This document shows positions 9,585 through 18,518 of a stretch of 63,398 bases of DNA, piece after piece. The stretch comes from Nitrospirota bacterium (GTDB lineage Bacteria; Nitrospirota; Nitrospiria; SBBL01; JAADHI01). Every line of letters begins with the position of its first letter. Positions within the stretch are counted from its first letter, which is position 1. Location: NCBI GenBank assembly GCA_029261155.1, contig JAJDBW010000041.1, positions 1-63,398 on the forward strand, given 5' to 3'. The notes beneath the pieces were generated by a model that had not been told where the DNA came from, did no database searches, and saw only the letters and a list, made by a program, of their open reading frames with translations. The translations under genes and the position numbers were made by a program.

Positions 9585-10475
9585 ATGGACCAGTTAAAAG
9601 TATTCCATAACCCGGAAACCGGTAAAGACATCATCTTGGATCCACGTACAACGCTCAGGGCGGAACACCGACTGAATACCGTAATGCGCTACGCCATCAA
9701 TCACGCATTTTCGCTTCACGTCGCCCAACGTCAGGCCTCGCGAAACGATTATCCTTTGATCCGGCAAGGCTTCGATTGCGTTCCGGTGATCACGCAAGAT
9801 ACGGCTTCAACACTGTTAAGACATTTGAAAACCGAATACCTCGACAAGCAACACCTGGAACATCCGCCGGACCAACAAGAGTTTCCCTTAATAGAAAAGA
9901 AGCTGTTTATGGGCCTGCTTGAAGAGATTTTCCAAGGAACGGTCGATGACATGATCCTTTCCTATTTTCAAAGCGAATACACGGTTCTATTTTGCTCGAT
10001 GATCGTCACCTATCCCGTTTCAGAAAAAGACATTACTTTTAAAGGGATTTCTTTCAAGTGGCACAGCGATGTCGCGCCGGACTATCACTTAAAATTACTG
10101 GTCCATCTTAACGATGCGGAAGAACACAAGGGAGGGACACAATGCATAAACCGCGAACACACAAAGCGGTTTAAAGAAATCGGCTACGTCTTCAACGATC
10201 TGGGCAATCGCCTCTCGGACCTGAGCCAACTGGCTAAACAATTTAACATCGACCATGAAGAAACCTTGCTCAGCCCACACACAGGGGAAGCCATTATCTT
10301 TCAACCCAGTAATGTCTTGCACCGCGGATCATGGCCGGCACAAGGACCGCGCTATCTGATCAATCTCGGCCTCGTCCCCTCCCGCATCCCATGGCGTCAA
10401 ATGGTCGAGCAGGACTTCGAAGCCATCGTCAACAATACGGAGTCGATTTTTCCGGAACTGAAAGTTGTCATTTAA
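9585..10475 (+). CDS. Fe(II)/2-oxoglutarate-dependent oxygenase (PhyH-like)
   Basis: A 296-residue soluble protein with the metal-binding triad of the family. HSD in FKWHSDVAPDY (near residue 165) gives the HxD pair, and the distal histidine is in NVLHRGSW near residue 246. An arginine in GPRYLINLG about ten residues later would bind the 2-oxoglutarate carboxylate. Such enzymes hydroxylate or desaturate small molecules or protein side chains; the substrate cannot be read from the sequence. An AGGAGG Shine-Dalgarno precedes the ATG. It is followed 40 nt later by a methyltransferase, opposite a sugar-modification operon, suggesting a role in tailoring a glycan or cofactor. Confidence 0.75.
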   Translation: MDQLKVFHNPETGKDIILDPRTTLRAEHRLNTVMRYAINHAFSLHVAQRQASRNDYPLIRQGFDCVPVITQDTASTLLRHLKTEYLDKQHLEHPPDQQEFPLIEKKLFMGLLEEIFQGTVDDMILSYFQSEYTVLFCSMIVTYPVSEKDITFKGISFKWHSDVAPDYHLKLLVHLNDAEEHKGGTQCINREHTKRFKEIGYVFNDLGNRLSDLSQLAKQFNIDHEETLLSPHTGEAIIFQPSNVLHRGSWPAQGPRYLINLGLVPSRIPWRQMVEQDFEAIVNNTESIFPELKVVI

Positions 10476-10515
10476 ATCTTTCAATCCGAAACCCTTATAT
10501 AAGGAGAAATAAAAA

Positions 10516-11304
10516 GTGGAAGATGTATCGGTCTCACAGGAAGACATGCTCGCGATTAACGAGTACCTTCAGAAAAACCCCTTGGATCTATTTAAGATTC
10601 CCAATGTCTGCGCCCTGCTCTCGGCCAGGCGCATACAAGGAATAGATCGAGATCACATCAAAGGCTACGATGGCGACGCGAGTCGACTCAGGAGCAATAT
10701 CATCGAATATAACAAGGACGGCATTATGGGCATGTGGGCGCTCAATCGCCCTTCCCTCCTCATCTGGCCTTTGGTCAGTATCGATTACCTCCGGATGCAA
10801 ATGCCGACGATGAAAGTGCTCTCGATCGGACCACGGGCCGAAGCCGAATTGTTTATGCTGGTTTCCATCGGATTTCGAATCGAAAACATCAAGGCCTTAG
10901 ATTTGGTCTCCTACTCACCCTCCGTCGATATCGGCGATATGCATGCCATGCCTTATGAAGAAGACAGCTTTGATGTGATTTTGCTCGGGTGGGTCATTGC
11001 CTACAGCAACGACAATGCCAAAGTCGCAGAAGAAGTCCTTCGGGTGGCAAAGCCCGGGGCCATTGTCGCCATCGGTTGCGAATACAGTCCCAACGCAGGC
11101 GCTCAGGAAAAGGCGAAAACCCATGTCGAGATCAACAACCCCCTCGATGAAGAGGAGATCGATCCAGACTACTACCTCTGGACAACACAACGGATACACG
11201 ATCTCTTTGGAGATCGTATCGATCGTGTCTATTTCAATCATGACATCCACGAAAAATTCAAGCATCTCACCGGCTGCTGTATTACCATCTTCAGCCTAAA
11301 ATAA
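10516..11304 (+). CDS. SAM-dependent methyltransferase-like protein
   Basis: A 262-residue protein starting at GTG, with AAGGAG nine nt upstream. A class I methyltransferase core is visible: a motif I-like strand and loop MKVLSIGPRAEAEL (about residue 97), an acidic strand end KALDLVSYSP (about 128), then AMPYEEDSFDVILLGWVIAYS (about 145) and EVLRVAKPGAIVAIGCEYSP (about 175). The glycine-rich motif I is weak (SIGPRAEAE), so cofactor binding is likely but not certain. Probably co-transcribed with the oxygenase gene. The target is unknown; filament glycan or flagellin methylation is a guess from position. Confidence 0.65.
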   Translation: MEDVSVSQEDMLAINEYLQKNPLDLFKIPNVCALLSARRIQGIDRDHIKGYDGDASRLRSNIIEYNKDGIMGMWALNRPSLLIWPLVSIDYLRMQMPTMKVLSIGPRAEAELFMLVSIGFRIENIKALDLVSYSPSVDIGDMHAMPYEEDSFDVILLGWVIAYSNDNAKVAEEVLRVAKPGAIVAIGCEYSPNAGAQEKAKTHVEINNPLDEEEIDPDYYLWTTQRIHDLFGDRIDRVYFNHDIHEKFKHLTGCCITIFSLK

Positions 11305-11489
11305 GCGATCCGGCGTGATGAGGAATGAAGGATAGGGCCAGTCCTCTCCTTGCGATCCAAATCTGATAGAGAGAATCCGCACAAAAGGACAAGCGCAATA
11401 TAAAATCAATGATGATGGAAGAATGCAAGGAAGGAAGGAAGGAAATACCGGGCTGCACTGGGGCCGACTGGATTAAGCAAAAAACAAGC

Positions 11490-13505
11490 TTAGCTTTTAA
11501 CCTCCAGTAAATCACCAGCGAAGGCAACAAAGTCCTCGTCTTTCGGAAGCTTCCCCGTCCACTTCGCAAAAAAGCGGACCCTATTTTTCCACTGGGCCTC
11601 CGTGACATCCTCGCCAAAATAACTCTCTTTATATTTCACGGCTAAGGCCTCTTTCACATAATGGATTCCGATACCCTGCTCTTTTCCTTTGAGACAAAGA
11701 TCGGCCTCGATTAAATGATTGGCGATGTCTTCATCGAAACCTTCCAGCTTATCGAAAGCAACCCGTGGCAACGCAAGAATACCACCGCCTACAGCTTCCG
11801 GCGGTTTGGTTTCATCGACCACGCGATAGGGGCTGGCGTTAAAATCGAAACCAATCCCTAAGCAATAGGGTGCCATATCCGCATCTCTCACTGGCATGCC
11901 CACGATGCCTTTTTCAAGGCCCGAAAGAAGTCCTTCTGATTTTAAAAACAAGGTCCCCGGCGTCATGAAAATCAGGTGCTCACCGGTCGCATCCTGGAGC
12001 CCGCGATTATAAAGCGCACCCAAGGAACCATTTTCGCTTTCCACGATGCGAAGATCGCCTGATAAACCCGGAAGCAAGCCCCGAACTGCATCGTGATGCA
12101 CAACCAGAACCACCTCCCAATCCGGGAAATCCACATGCTGTGTTAATGAAGTGAGTGTCGCGACCAAGGTTTCAGGTTCCGCACCGGAAGGCACCACGAT
12201 GCTCACTCGTCCCGGAACAGGGCTTTGTTTTTTATCTTTATTGATCATCTGTTTCCTCCTACTTTTAAGACGACTTTCTGACTGGACGCTCAAAATAAAA
12301 TGCATGCAATCGATCGCACGCTCCACCGAGCGACCATCCAACTTAAAAAAGGCATCACTGAGATAGGCATCGACATTGTCTTGAATCTCGGAAGGCAGAC
12401 CCGTTTCAAGGGTCTTAAAAAGCGCCGACCAATTTCCCGGAGGGAACACGCTCTGGGCGATCCCCGTTTTGACATAGTAGTCCTCCAAGGTATCGGAGTT
12501 CGGCAAGGCAAAGAGCGGTTTACCGAAGGCCAAGGATTCGATCGCCAAAGTCGTCTTCCCCATCGTCACGCAAAAATCTGAAATCGCCAATAGTTGGTAG
12601 GGCTCATAATCGTACAATAAAATAGCGTCCGGACATAAGGATTTAAAAACCGTTTTAATCTCGTCGTAGGTGTTTTTCATCACAGCCGGATGCCATTTAA
12701 AGATCAGTGTCGCCGCCGCATCGAGTCGGTCGAGTCCTTGCAAAAAAGTCTTCCAGGTCTCTTCTTTGGTAATCGCCCCGTATTTAATATCCACGAGAAA
12801 AAGAATGACTTTTTCTTTCAAAGGAATGTTCAGTTCTTCTTTAATTTTCGCAATCGCTTGTTTCGACGAATAACGTTTGACAGCGCTTTCTATATGCGTA
12901 TTCCCGATTAAAAACATCTTGTCTTCCGAGCAACGATACTCCCGTAAACGACGCCTTGTTTTTTCGCCCCATAATAAATCGGCGACTGAATATTCTGTGT
13001 GTAGAACAAAGCCCATGTAGTCGTTGTAATAATCCCCTTCCTGAAAGGTGACAAAAGGAATCTCTTTTTCTCGGCAGAGATGGCCGATGACTTGCCCCCA
13101 TCGATTGCATTCATGGTGGGCGATAAACATGTCCGGTTTTTCGACCTCCATAAATGCTTCGATGCAAAAATATTCTTCTACCACACCCTCGAAAAACCAG
13201 CTTTGTTTAAAGAGTGGCCAACGACTAAATCCGTCCCATTTAAAACAGCGCGTTGCCCAATCATCCATGAGCGCTGTGGTAGAATGCTTAATTTTCTCCT
13301 TCACCGCGGGACTCATGTAATCTCTAAAATAACGGAAAGACAAGTTACGGCGGATGAGATCCAGCTCGTAAGGATAGCCCCCCAAGGTCACGATAAAAAT
13401 CAGCTCGCCGCCTTCCTTTTTAATCTCCTCACGCATTGCAATAAAAAACCGAGAATGGTGCGGCAAGGCTAAAAAACAAGCGACCTTCTTTCCTTTTAAT
13501 TTCAT
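11490..13505 (-). CDS. Two-domain glycosyltransferase (GT-B fold plus GT2-like)
   Basis: 671 residues. The N-terminal about 400 residues look like a GT-B enzyme of the CDP-glycerol or nonulosonate transferase type: LFLVDIKYGAI, FKWHPAVMKN near residue 282 and MGKTTLAIESLAFGKPL near 326 form the donor-binding C-lobe. From about residue 430 a GT2-like domain begins with VSIVVPSGAEPETL, but I do not see a clear DXD, so it may be degenerate. Last gene of the operon that starts at pseB, overlapping the preceding gene by 4 nt. It is the best candidate for the transferase that attaches the nonulosonate to flagellin or extends it. No Maf-type flagellin transferase is seen. Confidence 0.65.
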   Translation of the reverse strand: MKLKGKKVACFLALPHHSRFFIAMREEIKKEGGELIFIVTLGGYPYELDLIRRNLSFRYFRDYMSPAVKEKIKHSTTALMDDWATRCFKWDGFSRWPLFKQSWFFEGVVEEYFCIEAFMEVEKPDMFIAHHECNRWGQVIGHLCREKEIPFVTFQEGDYYNDYMGFVLHTEYSVADLLWGEKTRRRLREYRCSEDKMFLIGNTHIESAVKRYSSKQAIAKIKEELNIPLKEKVILFLVDIKYGAITKEETWKTFLQGLDRLDAAATLIFKWHPAVMKNTYDEIKTVFKSLCPDAILLYDYEPYQLLAISDFCVTMGKTTLAIESLAFGKPLFALPNSDTLEDYYVKTGIAQSVFPPGNWSALFKTLETGLPSEIQDNVDAYLSDAFFKLDGRSVERAIDCMHFILSVQSESRLKSRRKQMINKDKKQSPVPGRVSIVVPSGAEPETLVATLTSLTQHVDFPDWEVVLVVHHDAVRGLLPGLSGDLRIVESENGSLGALYNRGLQDATGEHLIFMTPGTLFLKSEGLLSGLEKGIVGMPVRDADMAPYCLGIGFDFNASPYRVVDETKPPEAVGGGILALPRVAFDKLEGFDEDIANHLIEADLCLKGKEQGIGIHYVKEALAVKYKESYFGEDVTEAQWKNRVRFFAKWTGKLPKDEDFVAFAGDLLEVKS

Positions 13506-14674
13506 GCCCTGCCTCCAATTTCCTGAAGCAAATCGTTCATGCCGAGCCTTTTCTGTTTTTCGCCATACACTTTTTTTAATGCGGCAACAAAGTCTTCCGG
13601 TTGGTCGATAAAACGGACCCCATTCACCGGAGATCGTTTTTCATCACAAGGATTATAAACCCAGGACGCCTTTTCATAACGTGCGGCGAATTCAAGGGGC
13701 GTGACATAGGCTGGCGAAATAACGACATCGGACACCATTGCCGTGGGGACCATACTGTCGACTTCCACAAGATAAAAGGGGCAAGCGATTTTTTTAATTG
13801 CCGGAAAGTAGGCGTCCTTAATAATTTCGTCTTCGCTCAGGTCTTTAACGAAGAAATCGCGTTTGACAAGGCTTAAAACGACCGGGATTTTCGACTCAGC
13901 GATCAAATCGAATATCTCCCTCATCTGCGGCCTCAACTTGGCATGGTTGAGAACAACAACCGACAATTCATCGGGCCGAACGGGAATTTGATCGTTATAA
14001 AGGTGGTTCTTGTAGGCGTCCTCTATCGTCGAAAGGGCATAGATATCTTTCGGATCCGACAGGCAAAAGACCTTCGCAGGCGCGATGCCCATGTCGATAT
14101 AAAATTGCCTCTCGAAATCCGCTCTTACAATAATGCCATCCATCAGCCTGGGCATAAGTTTGAAAACATTGAAAACTGGATGTAATTGATAGCCGACAAT
14201 TTTCTTTCCGCCTTCTTTTGCCAAGAGCGCGATGGAGGTATATAAAACATCGGTTTCGTCAAGCGGAAGGTCTTCCCAAGATTGCAGCGGCAACAAAACC
14301 ATATCGGCCTCAATCTTTTTAATCTCCGGAAAAGAACAAGTCGAATAGTGTCCCCAAAGATCGTCGAAGGCCGCCGTTTTCCAGATCTCCAGATCCGTTC
14401 CGGGAATGGTAATCCCCTTCGCGTATCGCGAAAATATTTTCGAAGCATTGTCCCTAAAATCGAAGGTGAGCGGTAAATAGGCGGGCTTAAGACATTTCAG
14501 CTTCAGGTTGGGGCAGGCTTTTAGGCCTTCCTTCAAATCCTCATAGACTGTTTGAGAGGCCGTCCAGACCTCAACCCGAAAGGCCTCGGTCATTTTTTTG
14601 ATCAGTTCCGCGATTCGCTTTTGGCTGCTCAAATATTCCTTTTCACTCATCGGAAATAAAATACTTCGCATCAA
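13502..14674 (-). CDS. GT-B-like protein, probable glycosyltransferase
   Basis: 390 residues, no signal peptide. It contains a Rossmann-like C-terminal half (DELSVVVLNHAKL, PVVLSLVKRDF, MVSDVVISPAYVTPLEFAA) that resembles the sugar-nucleotide-binding lobe of GT-B transferases. I cannot assign a family. It overlaps both neighbours by 4 nt (the TPR gene upstream, the two-domain transferase downstream), so it is translated with them. Most likely it acts in transfer or assembly of the sugar made by the operon. Confidence 0.5.
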   Translation of the reverse strand: MMRSILFPMSEKEYLSSQKRIAELIKKMTEAFRVEVWTASQTVYEDLKEGLKACPNLKLKCLKPAYLPLTFDFRDNASKIFSRYAKGITIPGTDLEIWKTAAFDDLWGHYSTCSFPEIKKIEADMVLLPLQSWEDLPLDETDVLYTSIALLAKEGGKKIVGYQLHPVFNVFKLMPRLMDGIIVRADFERQFYIDMGIAPAKVFCLSDPKDIYALSTIEDAYKNHLYNDQIPVRPDELSVVVLNHAKLRPQMREIFDLIAESKIPVVLSLVKRDFFVKDLSEDEIIKDAYFPAIKKIACPFYLVEVDSMVPTAMVSDVVISPAYVTPLEFAARYEKASWVYNPCDEKRSPVNGVRFIDQPEDFVAALKKVYGEKQKRLGMNDLLQEIGGRA

Positions 14675-15234
14675 AGCGCTCTCACTTCTTTACCCAGATC
14701 GATGAGCTGCATAACCTCAAGGGCCTTTTTAAGACCCTTGTCCTGCGTTTTTTTACAGAGGCCTTCGACAACCCCCCGAATTGCCTCCCCTTCGCTTGCG
14801 CGCTGATAGGCAATGGGAAGCAAGTTGTCGTACATCTCATCCAAAGCCGCCGGATGCGTATAGAGATAGCCGTAGTCTTCCGCATCTCTTGCGCTAAGCG
14901 CCATGAGAAAATGGATGATTTCACCGAGCATCTCGTCGTAGCGCTGATCGTCCAAGAACAACAGGCAATTCAAATACAAAAGGTCCGCATGATTGTTTTT
15001 AACGTGCAAGCCCTCGTCCACCAAGGTTTTGGCCTTTTCCAGGTTGTTGTCCCTTAAGGCAAATTGTACGAGATTGCTCAGGAGCGAAAAATAAATCTTG
15101 TTCTTTTCTGACTTATCCGATTGGGCGAGTTGTGAATAGGCCCGGTTAAAACAGTCCAAGGCCTGTTCCTTTAAATGCAGCTTGAGATAGGACAAACCCG
15201 ATTGATAGTTTGCGTCATAGCTCGATCCCGACAT
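14671..15234 (-). CDS. TPR-repeat protein in the glycosylation operon
   Basis: 187 residues of helix pairs typical of tetratricopeptide repeats, for example SGLSYLKLHLKEQALDCFNR near residue 12 and DNNLEKAKTLVDEGL near residue 62. No signal peptide or catalytic motif. It abuts pseI and overlaps the GT-B-like gene by 4 nt. In Caulobacter the flagellin glycosyltransferase FlmG carries a TPR domain that binds flagellin fused to a transferase domain. A free TPR protein between the synthase and two transferases may do the same job as a separate subunit; that is inference. Confidence 0.6.
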   Translation of the reverse strand: MSGSSYDANYQSGLSYLKLHLKEQALDCFNRAYSQLAQSDKSEKNKIYFSLLSNLVQFALRDNNLEKAKTLVDEGLHVKNNHADLLYLNCLLFLDDQRYDEMLGEIIHFLMALSARDAEDYGYLYTHPAALDEMYDNLLPIAYQRASEGEAIRGVVEGLCKKTQDKGLKKALEVMQLIDLGKEVRAL

Positions 15235-16292
15235 TATTTATCCTCCTCAATAAGATCCCAGCGTAAGGGTGTCCCTCTAGAAATATTCACACGCGATTTC
15301 CTCCCGATGATTTGCGGGCTATATTTTGGATGCAAACCCGCGCTAGGCCGAATCGACCTGAGGTTCGATGCCGTAAAGGTCTCACCATTTTTCATGTCTT
15401 CGACAACAAATAAAGATCGCGCAAATTGCCGGTTCTTCATCGCGCCTTCCGTCGGCCGATATCGGACTTCGCCCAGCGCCGCCTCGGTTTCCCTCACGGA
15501 GGTCACCATGGCCTGAAAGGCATTGGGTGCCAAAGAAAATGCCGCGTCCGGACCACCGAGGGAGTCATCCAAAATCAAATGTTTCTCAATAATTTTTGCC
15601 CCCAATGCCACAGCGGCGATCGGAACCGATGTTCCGAGCGTATGGTCAGATAAACCCGTCACCGTTCTAAATGTTTGCGTCATATCCGACAAGGTCTTTA
15701 GGTTGACTGACTCCAATGGCGTCGGATAAGACGAGGTGCATTTTAAAAGGGCGATCTGATCGTTCCCCATTCGCTTACAAGCCGCAATGGCCTCTACAAT
15801 GTCCTCTCGCGTGGCGATACCCGTCGATAAAATAACCGGCTTCCCCCTCGCGGCTACATACTCGATGAGCGGAATGTCGGTAATTTCGAAGGAGGCAATT
15901 TTATAGGCAGGCACATTCATCTCTTCCAAAAAATCCACAGCTGATGGATCAAAGGGTGAAGAAAAGCAAATCAAGTTCAAATCTTCGGCGACGCGCTTCA
16001 GCTTGGGTTGCCAGTCCCAAGGGGTATAGGCTTCTTGATAAAGTTTATAGAGCGTTTTTCCGTCCCAGGGGCTGCCGTTTTTTATTTGAAAACAGTCTCG
16101 ATCGGAATCCAAGGTCAGCGTATCCGGTGTATAGGTTTGGAGCTTCACCGCATCGGCACCACATTTTTTGGCGGCCTCGAGGGTTTCGACGGCAATATCA
16201 TAGTTTTGCCTATGATTCGCGGAAAGCTCAGCAATAATAAATACCGGCTGGCCTTCGCCGATTTTTCTTTTTCCAATTTGAAAGGTTTTCAT
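15234..16292 (-). CDS. pseI: Pseudaminic acid synthase (NeuB family)
   Basis: Condenses phosphoenolpyruvate with a 6-deoxy-diacetamido hexose to make the nine-carbon nonulosonate. 352 residues. The NeuB barrel is marked by IIAELSANHRQNYDIA near residue 20, ADAVKLQTYTPDTLTL near 46 and VTGLSDHTLGTSVP near 214. A C-terminal SAF/antifreeze-like domain starts near residue 290 (RSLFVVEDMKNGE). LSANH with the following QNYD favours the Pse over the Neu/Leg branch. The start overlaps the pseG-pseH stop by 4 nt. Confidence 0.92.
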   Translation of the reverse strand: MKTFQIGKRKIGEGQPVFIIAELSANHRQNYDIAVETLEAAKKCGADAVKLQTYTPDTLTLDSDRDCFQIKNGSPWDGKTLYKLYQEAYTPWDWQPKLKRVAEDLNLICFSSPFDPSAVDFLEEMNVPAYKIASFEITDIPLIEYVAARGKPVILSTGIATREDIVEAIAACKRMGNDQIALLKCTSSYPTPLESVNLKTLSDMTQTFRTVTGLSDHTLGTSVPIAAVALGAKIIEKHLILDDSLGGPDAAFSLAPNAFQAMVTSVRETEAALGEVRYRPTEGAMKNRQFARSLFVVEDMKNGETFTASNLRSIRPSAGLHPKYSPQIIGRKSRVNISRGTPLRWDLIEEDK

Positions 16293-17767
16293 CCGCTTGT
16301 CTCGATCGAATACAGGAAGGCCTTCGCCTTTTGATTTTCAATCATCACATCGTTGAGATATTTGAAACCACAGGAACTAAAAAGTTGGTTCGAAATCGCG
16401 TTTTCCACTTTAATATAGGCCTTAATCGAGCTGATCTCCGGCCGAGCCTCCTTTAGGCATGCGATCGCATAACGGAGTATTTGCTTCCCAAGATTTAATC
16501 CACGCCATCGCTTTGCGATGGCGATGCTTACCACCGCCCCGTCGACCTCGAGATCGAAGCGCGTTTGCCCCAAAAAACAATCTCCTGCTTCGGCAACAAA
16601 AAAGAGGACGTTTGGGTTTTTTAATTGATTGGCATACCAATCTGTATGGACCTCCAAGGGGATGCTATCCCGATGAAAGGAAAAGGCGCGGACCTCTGGA
16701 TCATTGGCCAAGGTATAGACATCGATCAAATCCGCATGACGCGCCGGTCTCAATCGCATTTGCGTCCGAAGAAAGTCTTTAAAGATTGCATTCACGACGC
16801 GAAGCGATCCCAAACCATCGACGCATTGCCTGCCGATATGGCTCATCTCTTTGCGATAGGCTTTGTCCTTCACAAGATCAATCTTTGCAAGAACTTTTTC
16901 GCGTAGATCTGCGTCATCCCATGCTCCGGCATATTCAAGAAATCCAACCGTCTGCCCGCCGCTTACATTGGCGCTTTGATTTTGAGAGACGGAAACAGCA
17001 ATGAGTGGGACGCCCACCTGGGCACATTCATACACCGTCTGTCCCCCCGCAGAAAAGACAAGATCGGAGGTCAGCATCAATTCCCTCATCTGCGTGGCAT
17101 TGGGATTAAACACTTGTTTAATACTGCAGTCTATTCGCGATCCAATCTCATCGATACCTAAATTTTTATCGAAATCCTTCCCGATCACAACAGTAATAGA
17201 CCAGTGCGGATGATGGTCACAGAGTAGCCTTAAGATCTTTGGCGTCAGTGCACGTGGATCGCTTCCGCCGAAAGTCAGTAATACTTTGACGATCTCGTCA
17301 TTGATTTTCTTTTCAGCCAGCGCCCAAAAGGCCCTGCGCAAGGGGATATAAGGCGTACTTAAGAGATAACGCGTTTCTTTCTTTTCAGGGTAATCGATCA
17401 TCTCCGCGCCAATCGCGCCGTTAACCACCATGCCCGCAGGGTAGTTCAGTCGCTTCTCATCGTCTAAGTAGATTGCCAACTTGCATGTGGCGGCGATCTG
17501 CCCATAGACCGCCTCATCCGCAAAATAGGAATCCACAATCACAATATCCGATCTTTCAATCGCCGTTAGCATCGCCTTACGATCACGATACCATTCCAAG
17601 GTTTGAAGACTTCGGTCGCCGAAATCATCTCCTAAGGCAGTAGAGGACGACACCCACACGCTGGGTTGTATTCCTCTTTCTTCAAAGGCCTCAGACAAGG
17701 ACAGCGCGCGCACAAGATGCCCAGATCCGATCGTACCGCCATACTCCGTTAAAAAACACACCTTCAT
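16289..17767 (-). CDS. pseG: PseG-PseH fusion: UDP-sugar hydrolase plus N-acetyltransferase
   Basis: One 492-residue protein combining two consecutive Pse pathway steps. The N-terminal domain (to about residue 330) is a PseG-type hydrolase that removes UDP: the GGTIGSGHLVRALSLSEA segment carries the catalytic histidine, and LLTFGGSDPRALT and FSAGGQTVYECAQVGVP bind the nucleotide. The C-terminal domain (from about 337, MRLRPARHADLIDVY) is a GNAT acetyltransferase with the acetyl-CoA loop KRWRGLNLGKQILR, matching PseH. In most species these are separate proteins. I chose the ATG at 17767, five nt after the preceding stop. An upstream in-frame start would overlap the previous gene by 17 nt. Confidence 0.88.
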   Translation of the reverse strand: MKVCFLTEYGGTIGSGHLVRALSLSEAFEERGIQPSVWVSSSTALGDDFGDRSLQTLEWYRDRKAMLTAIERSDIVIVDSYFADEAVYGQIAATCKLAIYLDDEKRLNYPAGMVVNGAIGAEMIDYPEKKETRYLLSTPYIPLRRAFWALAEKKINDEIVKVLLTFGGSDPRALTPKILRLLCDHHPHWSITVVIGKDFDKNLGIDEIGSRIDCSIKQVFNPNATQMRELMLTSDLVFSAGGQTVYECAQVGVPLIAVSVSQNQSANVSGGQTVGFLEYAGAWDDADLREKVLAKIDLVKDKAYRKEMSHIGRQCVDGLGSLRVVNAIFKDFLRTQMRLRPARHADLIDVYTLANDPEVRAFSFHRDSIPLEVHTDWYANQLKNPNVLFFVAEAGDCFLGQTRFDLEVDGAVVSIAIAKRWRGLNLGKQILRYAIACLKEARPEISSIKAYIKVENAISNQLFSSCGFKYLNDVMIENQKAKAFLYSIETSG

Positions 17768-17771
17768 TCTT

Positions 17772-18518
17772 TCAAGGCCTTTCGACAAAAACCTTTAAGC
17801 GTTTATAGCGCTGGCTTGTTCCCCTTGCGATGTCATACGTACTATGATAGCTGCCGTCGGATTTCAGGACATAAAAAGAATAAAACGCTTGTATGTCACT
17901 ATGTTTTAAGCCCGATGTCTTGCCGGGTGCCTTCTTGTTAAAAAATGCCGCATGCTTTTCTTGAAGTTCAAGAATTTCACACGGTGTCCGAAAAAACATT
18001 GGATATTGATCCCCCGGACTGTTTAAGGCAAAATATTGCTCTTGCGAATAGTACATCGGCAATTCAACAGGATGAATGTTCCATATCCCTTCCGAATCAA
18101 GCATGGCAATTTTAAATTTTTCGCCGTCTTCAATGCCCCTCTTAATGCCTCCGGTTGAAGAATCTCCTTCGGAGTCCCAGACCAAGCGGTAATTATTTTT
18201 AAATAACCAGTTGTGTTTTCGATATCTTTTTTTATCCATGAAAACACAGGCGTTTGTGCTGGGCGTATAGCTGCAAAAGAGATCCGTAATATTGGTATAG
18301 CAAAACGAACAGGGCGGGTAGATCTTTTCTCCCAATTTATAGCCCGCGTGTACGGACTCCGATTTCCCCCAAAAAGCCTCTCCCTTTATGATTAGGTGTG
18401 GAAGATCGAAAGTTTCGATGTGTTCTGGATAATTGGAAGGGATGGCTTCATCCGGCACCATAAAAGTTCTTAAGGACGCTCCGTTGATCAGTTGTTTTAC
18501 AATATCCTTATCCGTCAT
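17772..18518 (-). CDS. Unrecognised protein in the nonulosonate operon
   Basis: 248 residues, soluble, no signal peptide and no motif I recognise. It has several aromatic and cysteine-containing stretches (YPPCSFCYTNITDLFCSY near residue 68, RTPCEILEL near 183). The C-C pair in PPCSFC could bind a metal, but this is not proven. It overlaps the preceding aminopeptidase-like gene by 11 nt and is followed 4 nt later by pseG-pseH, so it belongs to the pathway or to transfer of its product. The function cannot be assigned. Confidence 0.55.
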   Translation of the reverse strand: MTDKDIVKQLINGASLRTFMVPDEAIPSNYPEHIETFDLPHLIIKGEAFWGKSESVHAGYKLGEKIYPPCSFCYTNITDLFCSYTPSTNACVFMDKKRYRKHNWLFKNNYRLVWDSEGDSSTGGIKRGIEDGEKFKIAMLDSEGIWNIHPVELPMYYSQEQYFALNSPGDQYPMFFRTPCEILELQEKHAAFFNKKAPGKTSGLKHSDIQAFYSFYVLKSDGSYHSTYDIARGTSQRYKRLKVFVERP

